Assembly (NCBI GenBank): GCA_029718625.1
Contig: CM056391.1
Coordinates: forward strand, 24,239,641 to 24,303,640
From: Synaphobranchus kaupii
Lineage: Eukaryota > Chordata > Actinopteri > Anguilliformes > Synaphobranchidae
Length of the DNA: 64,000 nt
Direction: 5' to 3'
The position numbers and the translations under genes were made by a program. The notes under the pieces were generated by a model that worked only from the letters and a program-made list of their open reading frames with translations, was not told where the DNA came from and made no database searches. Below, piece by piece: positions 1 to 12,042 of the stretch. Position 1 is the first letter of the stretch, and each line of letters begins with the position of its first letter.

Positions 1-151
1 AACAGGCTCCATTTTAGTAAAATAGATCCATGAACATTATTACATCAGTGTTTGTTGTTGCAGAAGGTGTATTTTGCACCTGGGCTAGGAAATCCACAGT
101 CTGCCTCCATCTCAGGTCATCAATAATCTGGTCAGTTTTCTGAAAACTGTA

Positions 152-188
152 TGTGCGTGCATGCGTGCGTGCGTGCGTGCGTGCGTGT
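152..188. repeat. GTGC/GCGT microsatellite
   Basis: About eight GCGT/GTGC tetranucleotide units at 152-188. Confidence 0.9.
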
Positions 189-631
189 TTTCCTACCCAG
201 AACAGACAGTGCAGTTATGTACGTGATAAATAATTGCTCTTGTAAATCCACAAGCTAAAAATTGATTTTAATCTGATCTTTACAGTATGTATCAATGCAT
301 GTGCAATATTCTTTCCTGTAATTAAACCGAGTATGTTATTTTCTTACTTACCGACCCTGAAACATTTTCCCAACATTAGCCTGTTCTGACATCATTGACA
401 TGCCTTTTAAATCCTCCCACTGTTGCAGCGAGGATGTTCTCTTATCCAGCTTCTGCATCTGGGTCCCACCCTGGCTTTAAGCAAAAAACCTCTTCCAGTT
501 CATCACCAGTGTGTTTGGACATCTACAGTAGAGGACTGTCCTGAGAAATACAGGCCATTTTCCACAGCCAAAACCGTGAGATGGGAAGGAATGGGACGGG
601 AAGGGAAATTTATATCCAGTAGCTCTTAGGG

Positions 632-735
632 TGTTCAAGACCAGGTTTGACACAGCACTAGATGGACTAGACCAGGCAAAATGATGAATCTAGATGGGCT
701 GAATGGTCTGTTCTCATGGTCTATGTTCATCTGTC
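632..735. mobile_element. possible LINE 3'-end fragment
   Basis: The stretch with TTCAAGACCAGGTTTGACAC and GATGGGCTGAATGGTCTGTT resembles a 3'-terminal fragment of a LINE that I recall from other fish and amphibian genomes. There is no ORF and the boundaries are approximate. Confidence 0.35.
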
Positions 736-826
736 ACTGAAATCTTTTAGAAATTTCACTTTGGAGAGGTGCCACTTTGCCATTACCCTGAAACAGAATG
801 GAAAGGGAAAACAAATCATTATTTCC

Positions 827-2686
827 TGTAATGGTGGCGTGACGTGTGAGGTAGGAGGAACCAAACGCAGCAAGGGGATTCATTAAGCCCTAAGGCCACT
901 AAGGTGGGAAACCCCGCAGTTAAGGGAGGGAGACAAGACAGGGAACACATGTACCAAAGCTACTAACCGGCTCACTGTCACACACCAATGAGTAGAAGCG
1001 CAAACGCCAGGTTTCTCAGTAAGAAAACCAAATAAGGCTAATGGAACAAAGAACTGCTACCCTATACTTCTACGAGCTAAGTAACTCAGTAAAAGCGTGA
1101 ACGCCTGATCTCCAGGCCAGGAGAGAGAAACATTTTACAGGCGAATAGGGCAGAGATCTGCGGTCCCATACCTCTACGAGCTAAGTAACTAAAGAGCCAG
1201 CAATAATAAACGCCCTGCCTCGGTAACGAGACACATAAGAACAGGCGAGTTGCATAAGTGGTACAAATAAAACACACAGCCAACAAACCCTGCAAAATAA
1301 TACGAGATAGTATATGAGGAGGCGAAAGGAACAGAGATCTAACATTCCAAGGCTACTCTCAGACTCGCAGTCACACAAAACATGTCCACAACATCGCCCA
1401 ATCTTCCCTATAGGAAGACATGTACCGAAGGACGAAACAGAACTACAGTTCCGAACAAAATCGTCAAAAGCTCCATGTACGGAGACAGGTACGGAAAAGA
1501 ACGAACAGGACAGGCTGCACCGGACATTTACCGGCTAAAAGACTAACGTGAGATTAGTAGAAAATAAACGCCCTACCTCTACGCAAAGAGGAATGCAAAC
1601 GAGGCGAAGAGAACAGAGAGCTAACGTTCCAAGGCTACTTTCAGAGGCTCGCAGTCAAACGCAAACATGTCAACAAAATCGCCCAAGCTCCATATGAGGA
1701 GAGACATACCCGGGGAATGAACAGAACTACAGGTCCGAACAAAATCGTCCCGCAGGTAAAAAGGACGAAACAGGACAGCTGCACCGGACATTTACCGGCT
1801 AAAAGACTAACGCGAGCTTAATCGAAAATATACGCCCTGCCTCTCAGAATAAAGGGAAATGTAACGAGGCGAAAAGAACAGAGAGCTAACGTTCCAAGGC
1901 TACTTTCAGAGACTCGCAGTCAAACACAAACATGTCAACAAAATTGCCCAAGCTCCATATGAGGAGAGACATACCCGGAGAACGAACAGAACTACAGTTC
2001 CGAACAAAATCGTCCCGCAGGTAAAAAGGACGAAACAGGACAGCTGCACCGGACATTTACCGGCTAAAAGACTAACGCGAGATTAATAGAAAATACACAC
2101 CCTGCCTCTCAGAATAAATAAAGCCCTGCTTGTCAGTATGATGAAAACGCCCGGTCTCTTAGTAAGAAATGACTATACAAATACACCCACAAACAAACAA
2201 AGACTCCTCTCGCTTACACGGAAGAAAGCAGACAGAGAGAGGAGGAAGAGACAGAGAAGGCAAAAGGGTCTAGGCAACGGAAGAAAGGAAAAACCAGAAA
2301 GCGGAGACAGAAAAAAGCCAGGGGGGAAGAGTCCTAATATATCCACAAAGGCAAGTCCCGCATTACTCCAATAAAACACTCTGGAGCAGAAATGGTCTCC
2401 TAAAAAACCTAGACCGAATAATACTGGCTAAGCAATCAAAGGGCAAAATAATACCACACACAAAACAGCACAAATAATGGCAGACAATACACCATAATAC
2501 AAATCAACAATATCGAAGCCCCAAATGAAGGAATACTGAGGCTTATGTAGCTCACCGGCAACCACGCACACCTGTGAACGCTGACGAGAACTCGCGGCGG
2601 AGCCAAAACTCCACTAATAGAGCAACGCCCACGTGTGGCGACCGAGGAACACAAGCGCAAGGGAAAAAAGGTCATAAACCATGACA
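827..2686. mobile_element. solo-LTR-like element, TG...CA ends, 6-bp target duplication
   Basis: The segment begins TGTAATGG and ends CATGACA, and is flanked on both sides by ATTTCC (821-826 and 2687-2692). This is the layout of a solo LTR. It has no protein motif. Inside are about three tandem copies of a roughly 265-282 bp unit starting AGGCGAA at 1320, 1602 and 1867, and smaller repeats such as CTACGAGCTAAGTAACT near 1070 and 1176. At 1.86 kb it would be a long LTR. The family is not recognised. A sequence ending in the same CCATGACA lies at 52784. Confidence 0.6.
1320..2117. repeat. three tandem copies of a 265-282 bp unit inside the LTR-like element
   Basis: Units begin AGGCGAA at 1320, 1602 and 1867. 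Each contains ACTACAG.TCCGAACAAAATCG and the CACCGGACATTTACCGGCT block near its 3' end. Copies two and three are more alike (265 bp apart) than copy one (282 bp). They are internal repeats of the surrounding mobile element. Confidence 0.8.
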
Positions 2687-2689
2687 ATT

Positions 2690-2797
2690 TCCCTTATCGA
2701 AAAAGAATATACTGCAGTAGATTGTAAATATATCAAAATTATCTTCACAATATATTTAAAATATACTGCAGTATATTACATTTCCATATGGGTTATT
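2690..2797. repeat. AT-rich palindromic dispersed repeat, copy 1
   Basis: A segment starting CCCTTATCGAAAAAGAATAT contains two ATACTGCAGTA blocks. It matches 54697-54790 over about 100 bp with few differences. The blocks and intervening ATATATTT stretches make it near-palindromic, like a small MITE. It directly follows the LTR-like element. Confidence 0.75.
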
Positions 2798-3057
2798 CCA
2801 GAGGAAGTCCAAAACCAGTTGAGACAAAATTCAACAATGCATAAAATTGGGTTTAGGTCTAGGACAATCGTATAAGAGATCAAGAAACTGTCATATTATT
2901 AATTTGACAGACAGAACCTCTCCCTCTCTTTGTCTGGTGGGAGAGGCCTAGACTTCATATCTCCTTAATTATGCTTGTTTCAGTTTTAAAGGGAGATCTA
3001 ATTAAAGGAAATTAGGGTTTCCATGTATGCTTGAGCAGAGAGGGAAATTAAATCTGA

Positions 3058-3372
3058 TCAGAGCTGTTGTGCTAACATTTGTACCATGACCTGAATAAGA
3101 GCATTTTCTTTTTCCATTTGTAGAGCGGAGATGAAAGATTCAGGTCCCAAAGGGCAGAGAGCTCCTTGGATTTGCCTTATCTGCCACTGTAACTGACTTA
3201 CACCTGATACAGCGTATTGGGTCAGGTGACTTCCTATGCAGGAGATTAGTTCACTTAAACAATTAAAAGATGAGACAAAGTGAATGGGCAGCAGACTATA
3301 CAGCCCCTGTAGGACTCTAGATGGACATCTCTGATATACAGGCCTATGTGAGCACTGCTTATTGTCAAACAT
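3058..3372 (-). CDS. unassigned 104-codon open frame
   Basis: The frame from 3372 to 3058 encodes a protein with PSRVLQGLYSLLP, LSELISCIGSHLTQYAVSG, LQWQIRQIQGALCPLGPES and LQMEKENALIQVMVQML. Composition is protein-like with an amphipathic C-terminal stretch, unlike the surrounding AT-rich DNA. I do not recognise it. It could be a transposon-derived fragment or one exon of an unseen gene. It lies between the LTR-like element and the piggyBac remnant, which favours mobile origin. Confidence 0.25.
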   Translation of the reverse strand: MFDNKQCSHRPVYQRCPSRVLQGLYSLLPIHFVSSFNCLSELISCIGSHLTQYAVSGVSQLQWQIRQIQGALCPLGPESFISALQMEKENALIQVMVQMLAQQL

Positions 3373-3432
3373 TTATTTAATACATATATAAGGTCTTTGT
3401 TATCTTAGAAAAAAAAATCTAAATAAGAACAT

Positions 3433-4893
3433 CCTTCAACCCTTTGATGCACAAGCCCTCCACACCCCCTCTAATGCACAACATGGGTCAAAAATGACCT
3501 ACATTCATTTCCTACGTAATTTGATGTATACCTGAGTGTTTCTTTGCTATATCTTTGGAATCAATTTATTTCATCATTCAGTATTCCTGGTGTTTATTAA
3601 ATATCTTGTTTTTGATGACCACAAATCATTGTTTTCATTTTTCCTTTCTTACTTTTTGAATAAAAATAATTTTTCTATTACTATCCCAAGTTTACACACA
3701 TGGGTAAAAAATGACCTGCATAAATAAAGGCATACTATAATAATAATTTTGTTAAAATAATGATTTTAGCAGTGATTTGGACTACACAATAATCCATTGA
3801 TATTTGAAATATGTTTATTTGTCACTTTTCAGCACCTACACACATATCTGATAACTGATAACACTGTTATTGATGTAAATGTCAATCTTCAGTATTATTA
3901 AAACTGTAGTGAACTGTAGTGAATGTAAAAAAACTCTAAACTCAACAGTAACAACATCCACTTGTATTGCTTTGTTGTTTGTCTCAGTGCATACATTCGT
4001 GACAAATTACATCAACATGCTTGACGCTGTGATCCTTGCACACAGGTCTGTTGCATTGTGAACACCAACTGCTGACCTTTCGATCATTGACAGCTGGGCA
4101 GATCTTACACCTCTTCCTCTTAACTTGGCCGTGTCCGACCTTCTCCTGTGGCTGGGTGGTGGCTGGGTTTGGATTTTTCAACCCACATCTTCCCATTGCC
4201 TCTGTAATATGCTTTTGGAGGTGGGTGCTGCCCTCCATGCACCTCTTCATATATGGCATGACAAGCTCTTTGCCCAGCTCCTTGATGAATAGCCGGAGCG
4301 CATGGCTCACACCTCCCATGTAATCAGGGTGCTGTGTAGTGAAGATGGTTTAGGCATTGAGGGGAGCAACATCCAGGACATTGTGCTAGAGCACCATGGG
4401 CCATCTCCGTGTTCTAGCTATAGAATAGAATATGTCAACAGCTAGCTAGCTAATATTATTAGACATATTTCTCTTTCTCACTAGTAATGGATGTGCAAAT
4501 ATTATGTACTGTTAATATTTTCTCAGGTAAAGAAATTGTAAAATAAAACTTACATGTATCAGATGTGCAAAAGCAAGTCTTGCAGAATTGTGAAATGTTT
4601 GACAGGGGAATAGTTGTCCGCAGTAAATATGTTCCTAACTGTACACATTTACAAAGATCAAAAGGTTCCTACCGGGTCATTTTTGACCCATGTGTGTAAA
4701 CTTGGGATAGTAATACAAAGATTATCTTTATTCAAAAAGTAAGAAAGGAAAAAATGATTTGTGATTATCAAAAACAAGTTAATTGAGGAATACCTAGATT
4801 GCTGAATGATTAAATTCATTTATTGCAAAGATATAGAAAAAAAACTCCCCGCCGGGTTATTTTTGACCCATGTTGTGCATCAAAGGGTTAAAT
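3433..4893 (-). mobile_element. decayed piggyBac transposon with long inverted repeats
   Basis: The right end reads ATCAAAGGGTTAA (TTAA at 4890-4893 is the expected piggyBac target duplication). The left end reads TCAACCCTTTGATGCAC, one base off TTAA. Inverted arms of about 230-275 bp (3437-3712 and 4665-4889) share CAACATGGGTCAAAAAT, TTTCCTTTCTTACTTTTTGA and TATCCCAAGTTTACACACAT. The left arm carries an extra duplicated segment near its tip. Between them is only the 3' end of a transposase. This is a defective, internally deleted copy. Confidence 0.88.
3984..4420 (-). pseudogene. piggyBac transposase C-terminal remnant with cysteine-rich domain
   Basis: The open part (4319-3984, 111 codons) ends in a zinc-binding cysteine-rich domain: KRKRCKICPAVNDRK, SSWCSQCNRPVCKDHS and VICHEC. 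This domain binds transposon ends in piggyBac-family transposases. It is preceded by LRLFIKELGKELVMPYMKR. Upstream in the same frame, TQHPDYMGG and HNVLDVAPLNA are readable but interrupted by stops at 4352-4350 (TAA) and 4388-4386 (TAG). The catalytic DDD domain is missing. It cannot encode an active transposase. Confidence 0.88.
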
Positions 4894-4899
4894 TTACAT

Positions 4900-5780
4900 C
4901 CAAAATCAATACTAAATGTGGATTTATTAATTTGTGGATTCTGCAGGAGATGCCTGTTGTTACATTGCTAATGCATTTCATTTTTTGCTGTGTCTGAGGA
5001 GTGACACTAAGCTCGGTAATAAAAGCCAATGGTGCATATTTTGAAAAAAAAAAAAGAACCAGAAAACATGGTACATTTATCATAGGTAGAAAGAACCGGG
5101 TTTGGAAATAAAGGCAGCAAAAAAGGAGAGAGGAGAGACAATATTTAAACCAGTCACAGCTTGACTTTGTTTTAATTTGCTCATGAGGCCGAGCGCAGGC
5201 CTGCATGAATCAGTGTTCAGTGTTGCAGTCTCCTCTATGGCACGGAAGGTCTGGATGCTGTGGTTCTCTCTCCTCTACATGTGCCTTGCACTACACTACT
5301 TTTTTTCATTTAAACTGTGACAATCATCAATGTCTTCAGGGAAGTTACAAAATGATACCTTGCAGAATAGCATTTTTATACAATACCTCAAACAGTGTAT
5401 CTGTTTATTTTACAATTTCAAAGATTGCATGAACTCTCAAATTTAATGAGTGAATGATGGAGGGCAGGGCCAATTCTAGACATAGGCGACACAGCATGGC
5501 CGTCCGTATGGGCGGGCGCCAAACGAAGGGAAATACCTGTGAAAATATGGAAAATGGAATGCATTGTGTTCAAAGGGCCTGACTTTTTAAATGCTTCTTA
5601 AGTGAAAGAAAGCCACTTTGGTCACATCCTTGACATGTGTCCAAAGCGACCCTAAGTTCTTGATATGGGGTGTATTGCTTGAAATCGAGCTTACAAGCAA
5701 TCAATAATGCTGTTTTGGGTTTTAGAGCCAGTAACTAGGACCTCAGATTTACCTTTATTCAGCTTAAGAAAACTTATTGA
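4900..5780. other. intergenic, nothing recognised
   Basis: AT-rich sequence between the piggyBac remnant and the GCGC-rich relic. No gene or repeat family identified. Confidence 0.4.
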
Positions 5781-5785
5781 CATCC

Positions 5786-6430
5786 AAGGCCCTATCTTAC
5801 ACTCGGCGCAAAGCGGTGCTAACCTAAACGCAAGTGTCTTTGCTATCTTACACCCGGCGCTAGGTTCATTATAACACCTAGCGCTTATGTCCTTTAACTA
5901 CCATGTATTCTTGCGCCCGTTGCAAGTGAACTGGGCATGTTGGTCTTAAGATGAGGAGTGGCCAGGATTATTTTTGGCGTATTGCTATCTTGAGCCAGCA
6001 GAAAGCGCTTGCGCTAGAACCACCACAAACCTGGTCTAAAGTCATGTCGCAGTTGTTTACATGTTATTTTAACGGCGCATATAAGTGCGTCTACATAGGC
6101 GTGTGCACAACGCGCGTACCCTCCTGTCTGTTACACACAGGGGCGCGCACAAGCATGACTAAAATATCTAGATCACAATGTGAAATATTATTATTGTGTA
6201 GGCTATATCAAAATGCATAATAATAAAAGGTTCCATAGGTCCACATACCTTTCCCTCAGCGACAATTACATTGCTCTCAGCCCACTCCATCAACATCCAG
6301 GCGATGTGCGATGGTACAGGACAATGGCTATCCATTAAAAAGGAGCTGATAACACCTATATCAAGCCTAATGCGCAAATTGTCATTTGCACCTAATGCGT
6401 GAATTGTCATTCAATGGAAAACTTGCGCAC
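5786..6430. mobile_element. probable non-autonomous DNA transposon relic rich in GCGC motifs
   Basis: The segment begins GGCCCTATCTTACACTCGGC and repeats CTATCTTACACCCGGCGC about 65 bp later. It then carries many GCGC, GCGCA and TTGCGC words against an AT-rich background. This composition is typical of a fish DNA-transposon family I cannot name with confidence. The ends and target duplication are unresolved. No ORF with a recognisable domain is present. Confidence 0.35.
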
Positions 6431-7144
6431 TGCAATAGACGGACATTTGAGTTCTGAAAATGCGCTTCAGATGTCATTACAATACAGCTCTGTTTATCTA
6501 GGAATACAGCCTGTAAGTAAATAGAATGGTTTGTGACTGAAAAAAGTTCAAAACCTTGTCCAGTGAATATTGCTTTTATTGTTTTTCAAATAGCCTAGGC
6601 TACAGTGGACTCGCTGTGCATAAGGTTTTTTCGATAGCCTATGGTTAAAAAACGGAGATAAATGTCATCATGTTAACTGAATTGTAACCTTAGCTATTCT
6701 TCGTCCTTCATATTTTTTAAATTACAGTGACAAGGTTTCCATACCCTCAGCTTATTAAAACCCTGCTGATTTCACCTGTTATTCCATAACTGAACAAAAG
6801 ATTTTAAAGAGAACTAAGCGTCTAATTAGAAACGAAATTTGCAGCACATTACAAAATTAATTTACAATTAATTTTAATGCCATTATCTGCATGTGCGCTT
6901 TACAGGAGCAGGTCTGTTTCCCTTGCTGTAAATCACACTTTTCACGGTCTTCCTGGGAAAGTGGATCGTTTTAAAGCATTACGCTACCAGTAAAACAGGT
7001 TGGTCACATTTCCATAAGCAGGACATTATAAAACAAGGTAAAATATGCTGAACCTATGGGTTGCCAACCTGACAGATTTATTAAGGAAAAATATTAAGGA
7101 AAAATAACATTATTTATGTTATTAATACCAAAATTAATTAGTAC
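6431..7144. other. intergenic, nothing recognised
   Basis: AT-rich sequence between two transposon relics with only short random frames. Confidence 0.4.
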
Positions 7145-7440
7145 CAGAAAATAAGATATCAAGAGTCTTTTGATATTGTTGGATCACAGACATCAGGAAG
7201 TCATGGCCTGCAAAGGATATGCGACCAGATATTAAAAATGATTACTTTATTCTACATTATGTTAAACTGTCCAATATTTTTGATGCCCAAAAGTGGGGGG
7301 GACTATGTACAAAAGGTTCTATAATTTCTAAACGGTTATGTATCGGTTTTCATCCGATATGGATGAAAATACCCTCGAAAAAATGTGTCACTGTCCAATG
7401 AGTTACGGTGCTCACTGTATGTCCAATCTGGAGTTGCTGG
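7145..7440. mobile_element. Tc1-type transposon end fragment
   Basis: AGATATCAAGAGTCTTTTGA followed by CACAGACATCAGGAAGTCAT is shared with 63150-63210 and, inverted, with 29880-29945. Downstream TCATCCGATATGGATG also has a counterpart near 63332. These are copies of the same decayed Tc1-type element. Confidence 0.65.
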
Positions 7441-9889
7441 AGTTGAGGAAAACAACGAAACCCATCTTTATTATTTACACCTCTAATATATCTTCTTACA
7501 ATAGCTGGAGTTGGACTATGGTGGAGGTATCATTCTGCAATGGTGTAGATAACTCATTGTCCAATAAATTAGTCAATGTAAGTGGGAAACTAATGGCATT
7601 CTCATAGGTCAGCTCCCCACAGATCAATGACACAACCAGGTTTGTCAGCCATAAAATTGCAAGGTTGGGGGTCAAAAGAAAAAGGTAATAGTGTGCCAAA
7701 TTCTTTAACTGTTGAAAATTGTAGATTAAAAGAACCTTAACATTGTATAATATTATTTATGATGATTGCAAAAAGTTTCTTGAGAAAGTTTGCAAATACT
7801 CCATTTAGGAGGAGGGCCTGTAATTACTATTTTCCCTACGTAGTTTTGACCAATTTATAATGACAGTTAAATCTACATTTAACCACTGGAAACTTTTAGA
7901 ACTAACTGTAATGAAATACTGGGTGCTCTCTGGCATAGAAAGCTACCACTGCAAAGCTGAACAGTGTTGGACACATGGCTTTACCCCACGGGGACCAATC
8001 AGGAGGGAGATCAGAGAGCTTGGCCGCTTTTGCAGGCAGTCTGATTCCGCTAGAATCTGCTAGAAACCCCTTGGTTTAAAAATTCTGTTTCTGAAAGAGC
8101 GAGAGAGAGCACATGGCTCTTTCCTTTAAACAGCTATAAAACCTTAATCCTCCACAATAAAAGCTACAAAAAACCAACCGTTTTGCCAACTTAATTACAC
8201 AGTGCATTGTTTATTTAGAAAATTAATGATATTTCAAAGATTGCTAATACAGTATGAGAAATATTGCTAAATTCAAAACAGAAAGCATAATACAAAGTGA
8301 AATTCCTCAGCGAACAGATCTTTAGATCAACCAATACCGATAAGTTAAATATACAGTATATGTTTTCAATTGACAATATTAGCAGCAGCGGGTCAATGAA
8401 CACAGGCATCCTTTTCCAACTGACATTATAATTCAAAGACTTCTCATCCAAAATAGGCTATAGTTTGGATCAGTAGCCATTAGCCAAATGAAAACAAAAT
8501 AAAATAATTTTTAAATCTCTTCAATTATTACTTTCCGGCGAGGGAAGGTTTTAAACATATGGCATGTGCAGGAGCATTGATAACAGCTGTGGGTTGGGTG
8601 AACACGAAATATAAATCTTAGCTAATTTGGCCTGTATAAGACAGATACAGTGAAGAATTCTAAATCTTGCTTAGCACAGAGGAATGATTGAGTGCACTGC
8701 TGATGCATAAGATTTATGTCTAGGTATCATTCCCAAAGAGTCCTCTAGTCACGCAGAGCTTGAGGATTTATCACACAAATTTCAATGTATATGAGTGAAA
8801 TCCCCCTGTCCCCTGTCCACTCAGACCCCTGTTTAATATGTGCTCTGTCCCCTCACTTTGCAATATACAGGACACAGTGTGCGAAAAAATCCAACAGAAC
8901 TCTTTCACACTAACGAGGAGGTAGTTCGTATTTATGCCCTGCTCTTGTACTATAAGTTGTAGTTTTTACTTCCGGTTTACTTACTGAAATTGTCGGATGA
9001 GTGTGCTCCTGAATCCCCTCAACAAAACCCCAGAAATAAGGGTTTTCATCCAGAGATCTTAACTACCCCCATTTGTGAGAAAAAGTCGCCCACAACACTT
9101 TTTGATGAAGTTGACTCAAATATGCGCCCTCATGGCCACAGTCTGTTGTCCTCACAAATGAATGAGGGCAGCCTGGAAGGGGATAGGAGCTTTTATTGTA
9201 CAACATGTCTGATTTAAAACATGGGAAGAAAAAGTAAAAAAAAAAAAAAAGTCTGAATCAAATCAAATAAAAAACAAGATCTCAAGAATACAGGTGGCAG
9301 ATTATTATTGTGTAAATGGAGAGTTCATTATATTACCAAACAGGGTCCATCTCCATCCAGACAGATCTAATCTAATAAGGGTTCCCTCAAATGCAAACCA
9401 TGTTTGCTGATATTGTCACAAGCAGGTGGGGCTGACTGAGTGAGTACAGCAAGGGGTGGTTTTGGCTGAGGTAGCAGTAGCTTACCTTAACAGAGCACAC
9501 CTGTGATTTGTAATGTGGGTGAGGCAGATGGGGGAATAGAAGAAGTAACCAATTTAAAAAAAAAAGAATGTTCAAATGTTTAGTAAATGAAAGAGGAATC
9601 TGGGGAGAAGTTTTAATTAGTTTAATCCAACCAACTTGAAATAAAATTGTTTCAGTAAATCCTGTTTACATTGTTGAAACTAGGGGCTGAATTATTATTA
9701 TTTTTAATTCATTAATTTTTTAATCTGGAGTACTTATTTGTCACTATTCTGGGTACACCTTTGCAGGAGAAAGTGGAGAAGTGTAAATGTAATGAGGTGG
9801 AATAAATGGGGCTAAAGCCTGCTTAGATTGTGATACCATTGCTCAGAGTATAAAAAACAAACACAAAATTTAGCGCATTTTTATTCTGA
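7441..9889. other. intergenic, nothing recognised
   Basis: The piece 7441-7700 may be further degraded transposon sequence. The rest shows no recognisable gene, RNA or repeat family. Confidence 0.4.
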
Positions 9890-10180
9890 AAATGCAAAAG
9901 TATTGGGACAGTGACACAATTTTTGTTGTTTTGTCTCTGTACTTCAGTATGTTGCATTTAAAATAGAACAATGAATAAAAATAATGTTGAAGTGCAGACT
10001 GTCAGCTTTAATTTGAGGGTATTTACATCAATATCGGGTGATCCGTGTAGGAATTACAGCCCTGACCATCACTCTTTGTTTATGGCCAAAAAGCGATATT
10101 TTTTTGTCTCATCCGACCATAGAACCCAGTTCGAATCAAAGTTACAATGACGCTCAGCAAACTCCAGGAGCTTAATTTTA
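9890..10180. mobile_element. Tc1-type transposon fragment, inverted relative to 63 kb
   Basis: AAAAGTATTGGGACAGTGAC, GCAGACTGTCAGCTTTAATT and a following ATCGGGTGAT are the reverse complement of the element tail at 63330-63482. At 10095-10125 TTTGTCTCATCCGACCATAG reads on the minus strand as a degraded transposase SDE(T) stretch followed by LFGHK-like residues, as in Tc1/mariner proteins. Confidence 0.65.
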
Positions 10181-10441
10181 TGGTTGGTCGACAGTACAGG
10201 CTTTCTTCCAGTAAGCCTCCAAATAGCTTGTTGGCATCAACGTGCTAATTATACTATTGGAGACTTGGTGACCCCAAGGTGCAACCTACTTCTACAATTC
10301 TGCAACTCTAGGCTCTCAAACCATCCTGTGCGTGGGGGCAAAATATACTTGTCCACTTTTCTCACAGTAATTATTGTCTTACAGTTTTTTACGATTGCTT
10401 TGACTAATTTTGCACAACAGAATTTCAATGTGCAAAACTCT

Positions 10442-10920
10442 TAACACAGAATGCTATACTGCTCATTTTGGGTTCAAAATGTAATATAGCATGCAAAATA
10501 AAAATACCAGTGTCAAATCAGAGAATATTATATGCAAAAGTTTATCACAGCATCAGAACATTAGATATTTCAAACAATGAAGTTAAATAATTGCTGCATT
10601 TTCAATATACCATACAACAGTCATCATGAAATAATGCTGCCAAACACAAAATCCTTCTGATAAAAAAAGAGTTTGAAAGTTTTTTGGTCATAACGCAAAA
10701 TGCTATACTCCTAATCTTGGGCTCAAAATCATATATAGCATGCACAATAGAAACAACTGAACCAAATTAGATTGTATTTCATGCTAAAGTTTATCATAGT
10801 GTCAGAACAGTGGATATGTTTATCGTTGAAGTTTAATTATTGGTGCATTTTCAAATACAACGGCCATTATCAAATAATGCGGTCAAACACAAAATACTTG
10901 TTACCAAAAAAGACTATGCA
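10442..10920. repeat. two 250-bp direct repeats inside the Tc1/mariner-type element
   Basis: ATGCTATACT...TTGGG.TCAAAAT...ATATAGCATGCA occurs at 10451 and again at 10701, and the similarity continues through AAAGTTTATCA and GTCAAACACAAAAT-type words. The copies are diverged, so the duplication is old. Confidence 0.7.
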
Positions 10921-11185
10921 ATGGTCATTTCCTCATAAATACTTGGAATTATGTACAGCAATCATCCCCTGTGATAGACTTCAGTTTTGCGCTTGTGTTT
11001 TTATGAAAGACAAACAAAATATTAGATTATATGAAGTTTAATCATTAAAGAAAAATCATACAGTAATGCAGTACTGCAAACTCAACTGTATTGTACAGTA
11101 AAAACAAAAACAACAGTAAAAGCAAAAACAGTTACAGTAACAACAAACTTTACTGTAAAGTAAAAAAAAAACTGCTTCTCGGTGC

Positions 11186-11707
11186 TTAAGCAGTATTATG
11201 CCTCTCCGCTGCATTTGGCCACAGAATTTTGTCGACGTCGCATCTGATGTCTTCGTTGGCAAGACAGCGCTGGTAAAATATTTTAGAGTGCCTTATCCAC
11301 CCCTGACACTGCTGGGCTGTAATGTCGCATGCCTCTTCCATGGCCTGAAGGAACGTTTCCGGCTCATATGGACACCTATCGTATACCTTCCACCTCCAGG
11401 CCGAGAAAAACTCCTCGATGGGGTTCAGAAAGGGGGAGTAAGGTGGAAGGAATTGGAATCGGAACTCTGGATGGGCTGTAAACCAGTCTTGCACAGCCAA
11501 TGCACGATAGAAGTTTACATTGTCCCAGACAATGATGAACACCATCTGAGCATTTGGCTGTACGAGACGGTTGTACAGCCCATCCAGAAAATGTATGAGG
11601 CGCACGGAGTTGTATGCCCCCAGCAGAGGGTCAGGCTGACCAATCAGGGATGGATGTGTGTGGGCCTGCCCAATGGTCTCAGGGCCGGGTCTAGGCAAAC
11701 TAGGCAT
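11186..11707 (-). pseudogene. truncated DDE transposase (IS630/Tc1/mariner type)
   Basis: A 173-codon frame holds the second half of a DDE_3-type transposase: FIIVWDNVNFYRALAVQDWF (second catalytic Asp) and FLPPYSPFLNPIEEFFSAWR (catalytic Glu in NPIE). Thirty-five residues separate them, so the spacing is D35E. The upstream HTH and first catalytic Asp are not visible; the sequence before 11707 is not in a recognisable frame. The open plus-strand frame over the same bases is a shadow. It lies centrally between the inverted repeats of its element. Probably inactive. Confidence 0.8.
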
Positions 11708-12042
11708 GTACAGTACCTATTACCTATATACTGTATATTTACTGTACATGGTCCACGACCATGACCCTGTCCTTCGTTACCAACCTCAACCTCACTGACC
11801 TGCTCCATGTTGTCAGAAACTGCCATTCAGGTTTCTAAGCAGCCTTTTATGTAGTGGTGAAGATATTATCAATAGTGTTGCAATGCTACTCACCTGGGCA
11901 AGGTTGTTGGAAGTACTGAGACATGACCACAAACACCTATTGAATTGATTTAGTGATCTGCATTTGTAGTAATAAACATTTGAACATTGTTGTAATATTA
12001 GGTGGCTGTATTCTGAGAATGGAGCATATGATTTAGAGTTTT

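Noticed and set aside
11198..11764. 188-codon plus-strand frame
   Set aside because: Antisense shadow of the DDE transposase remnant, which has the recognisable catalytic motifs.
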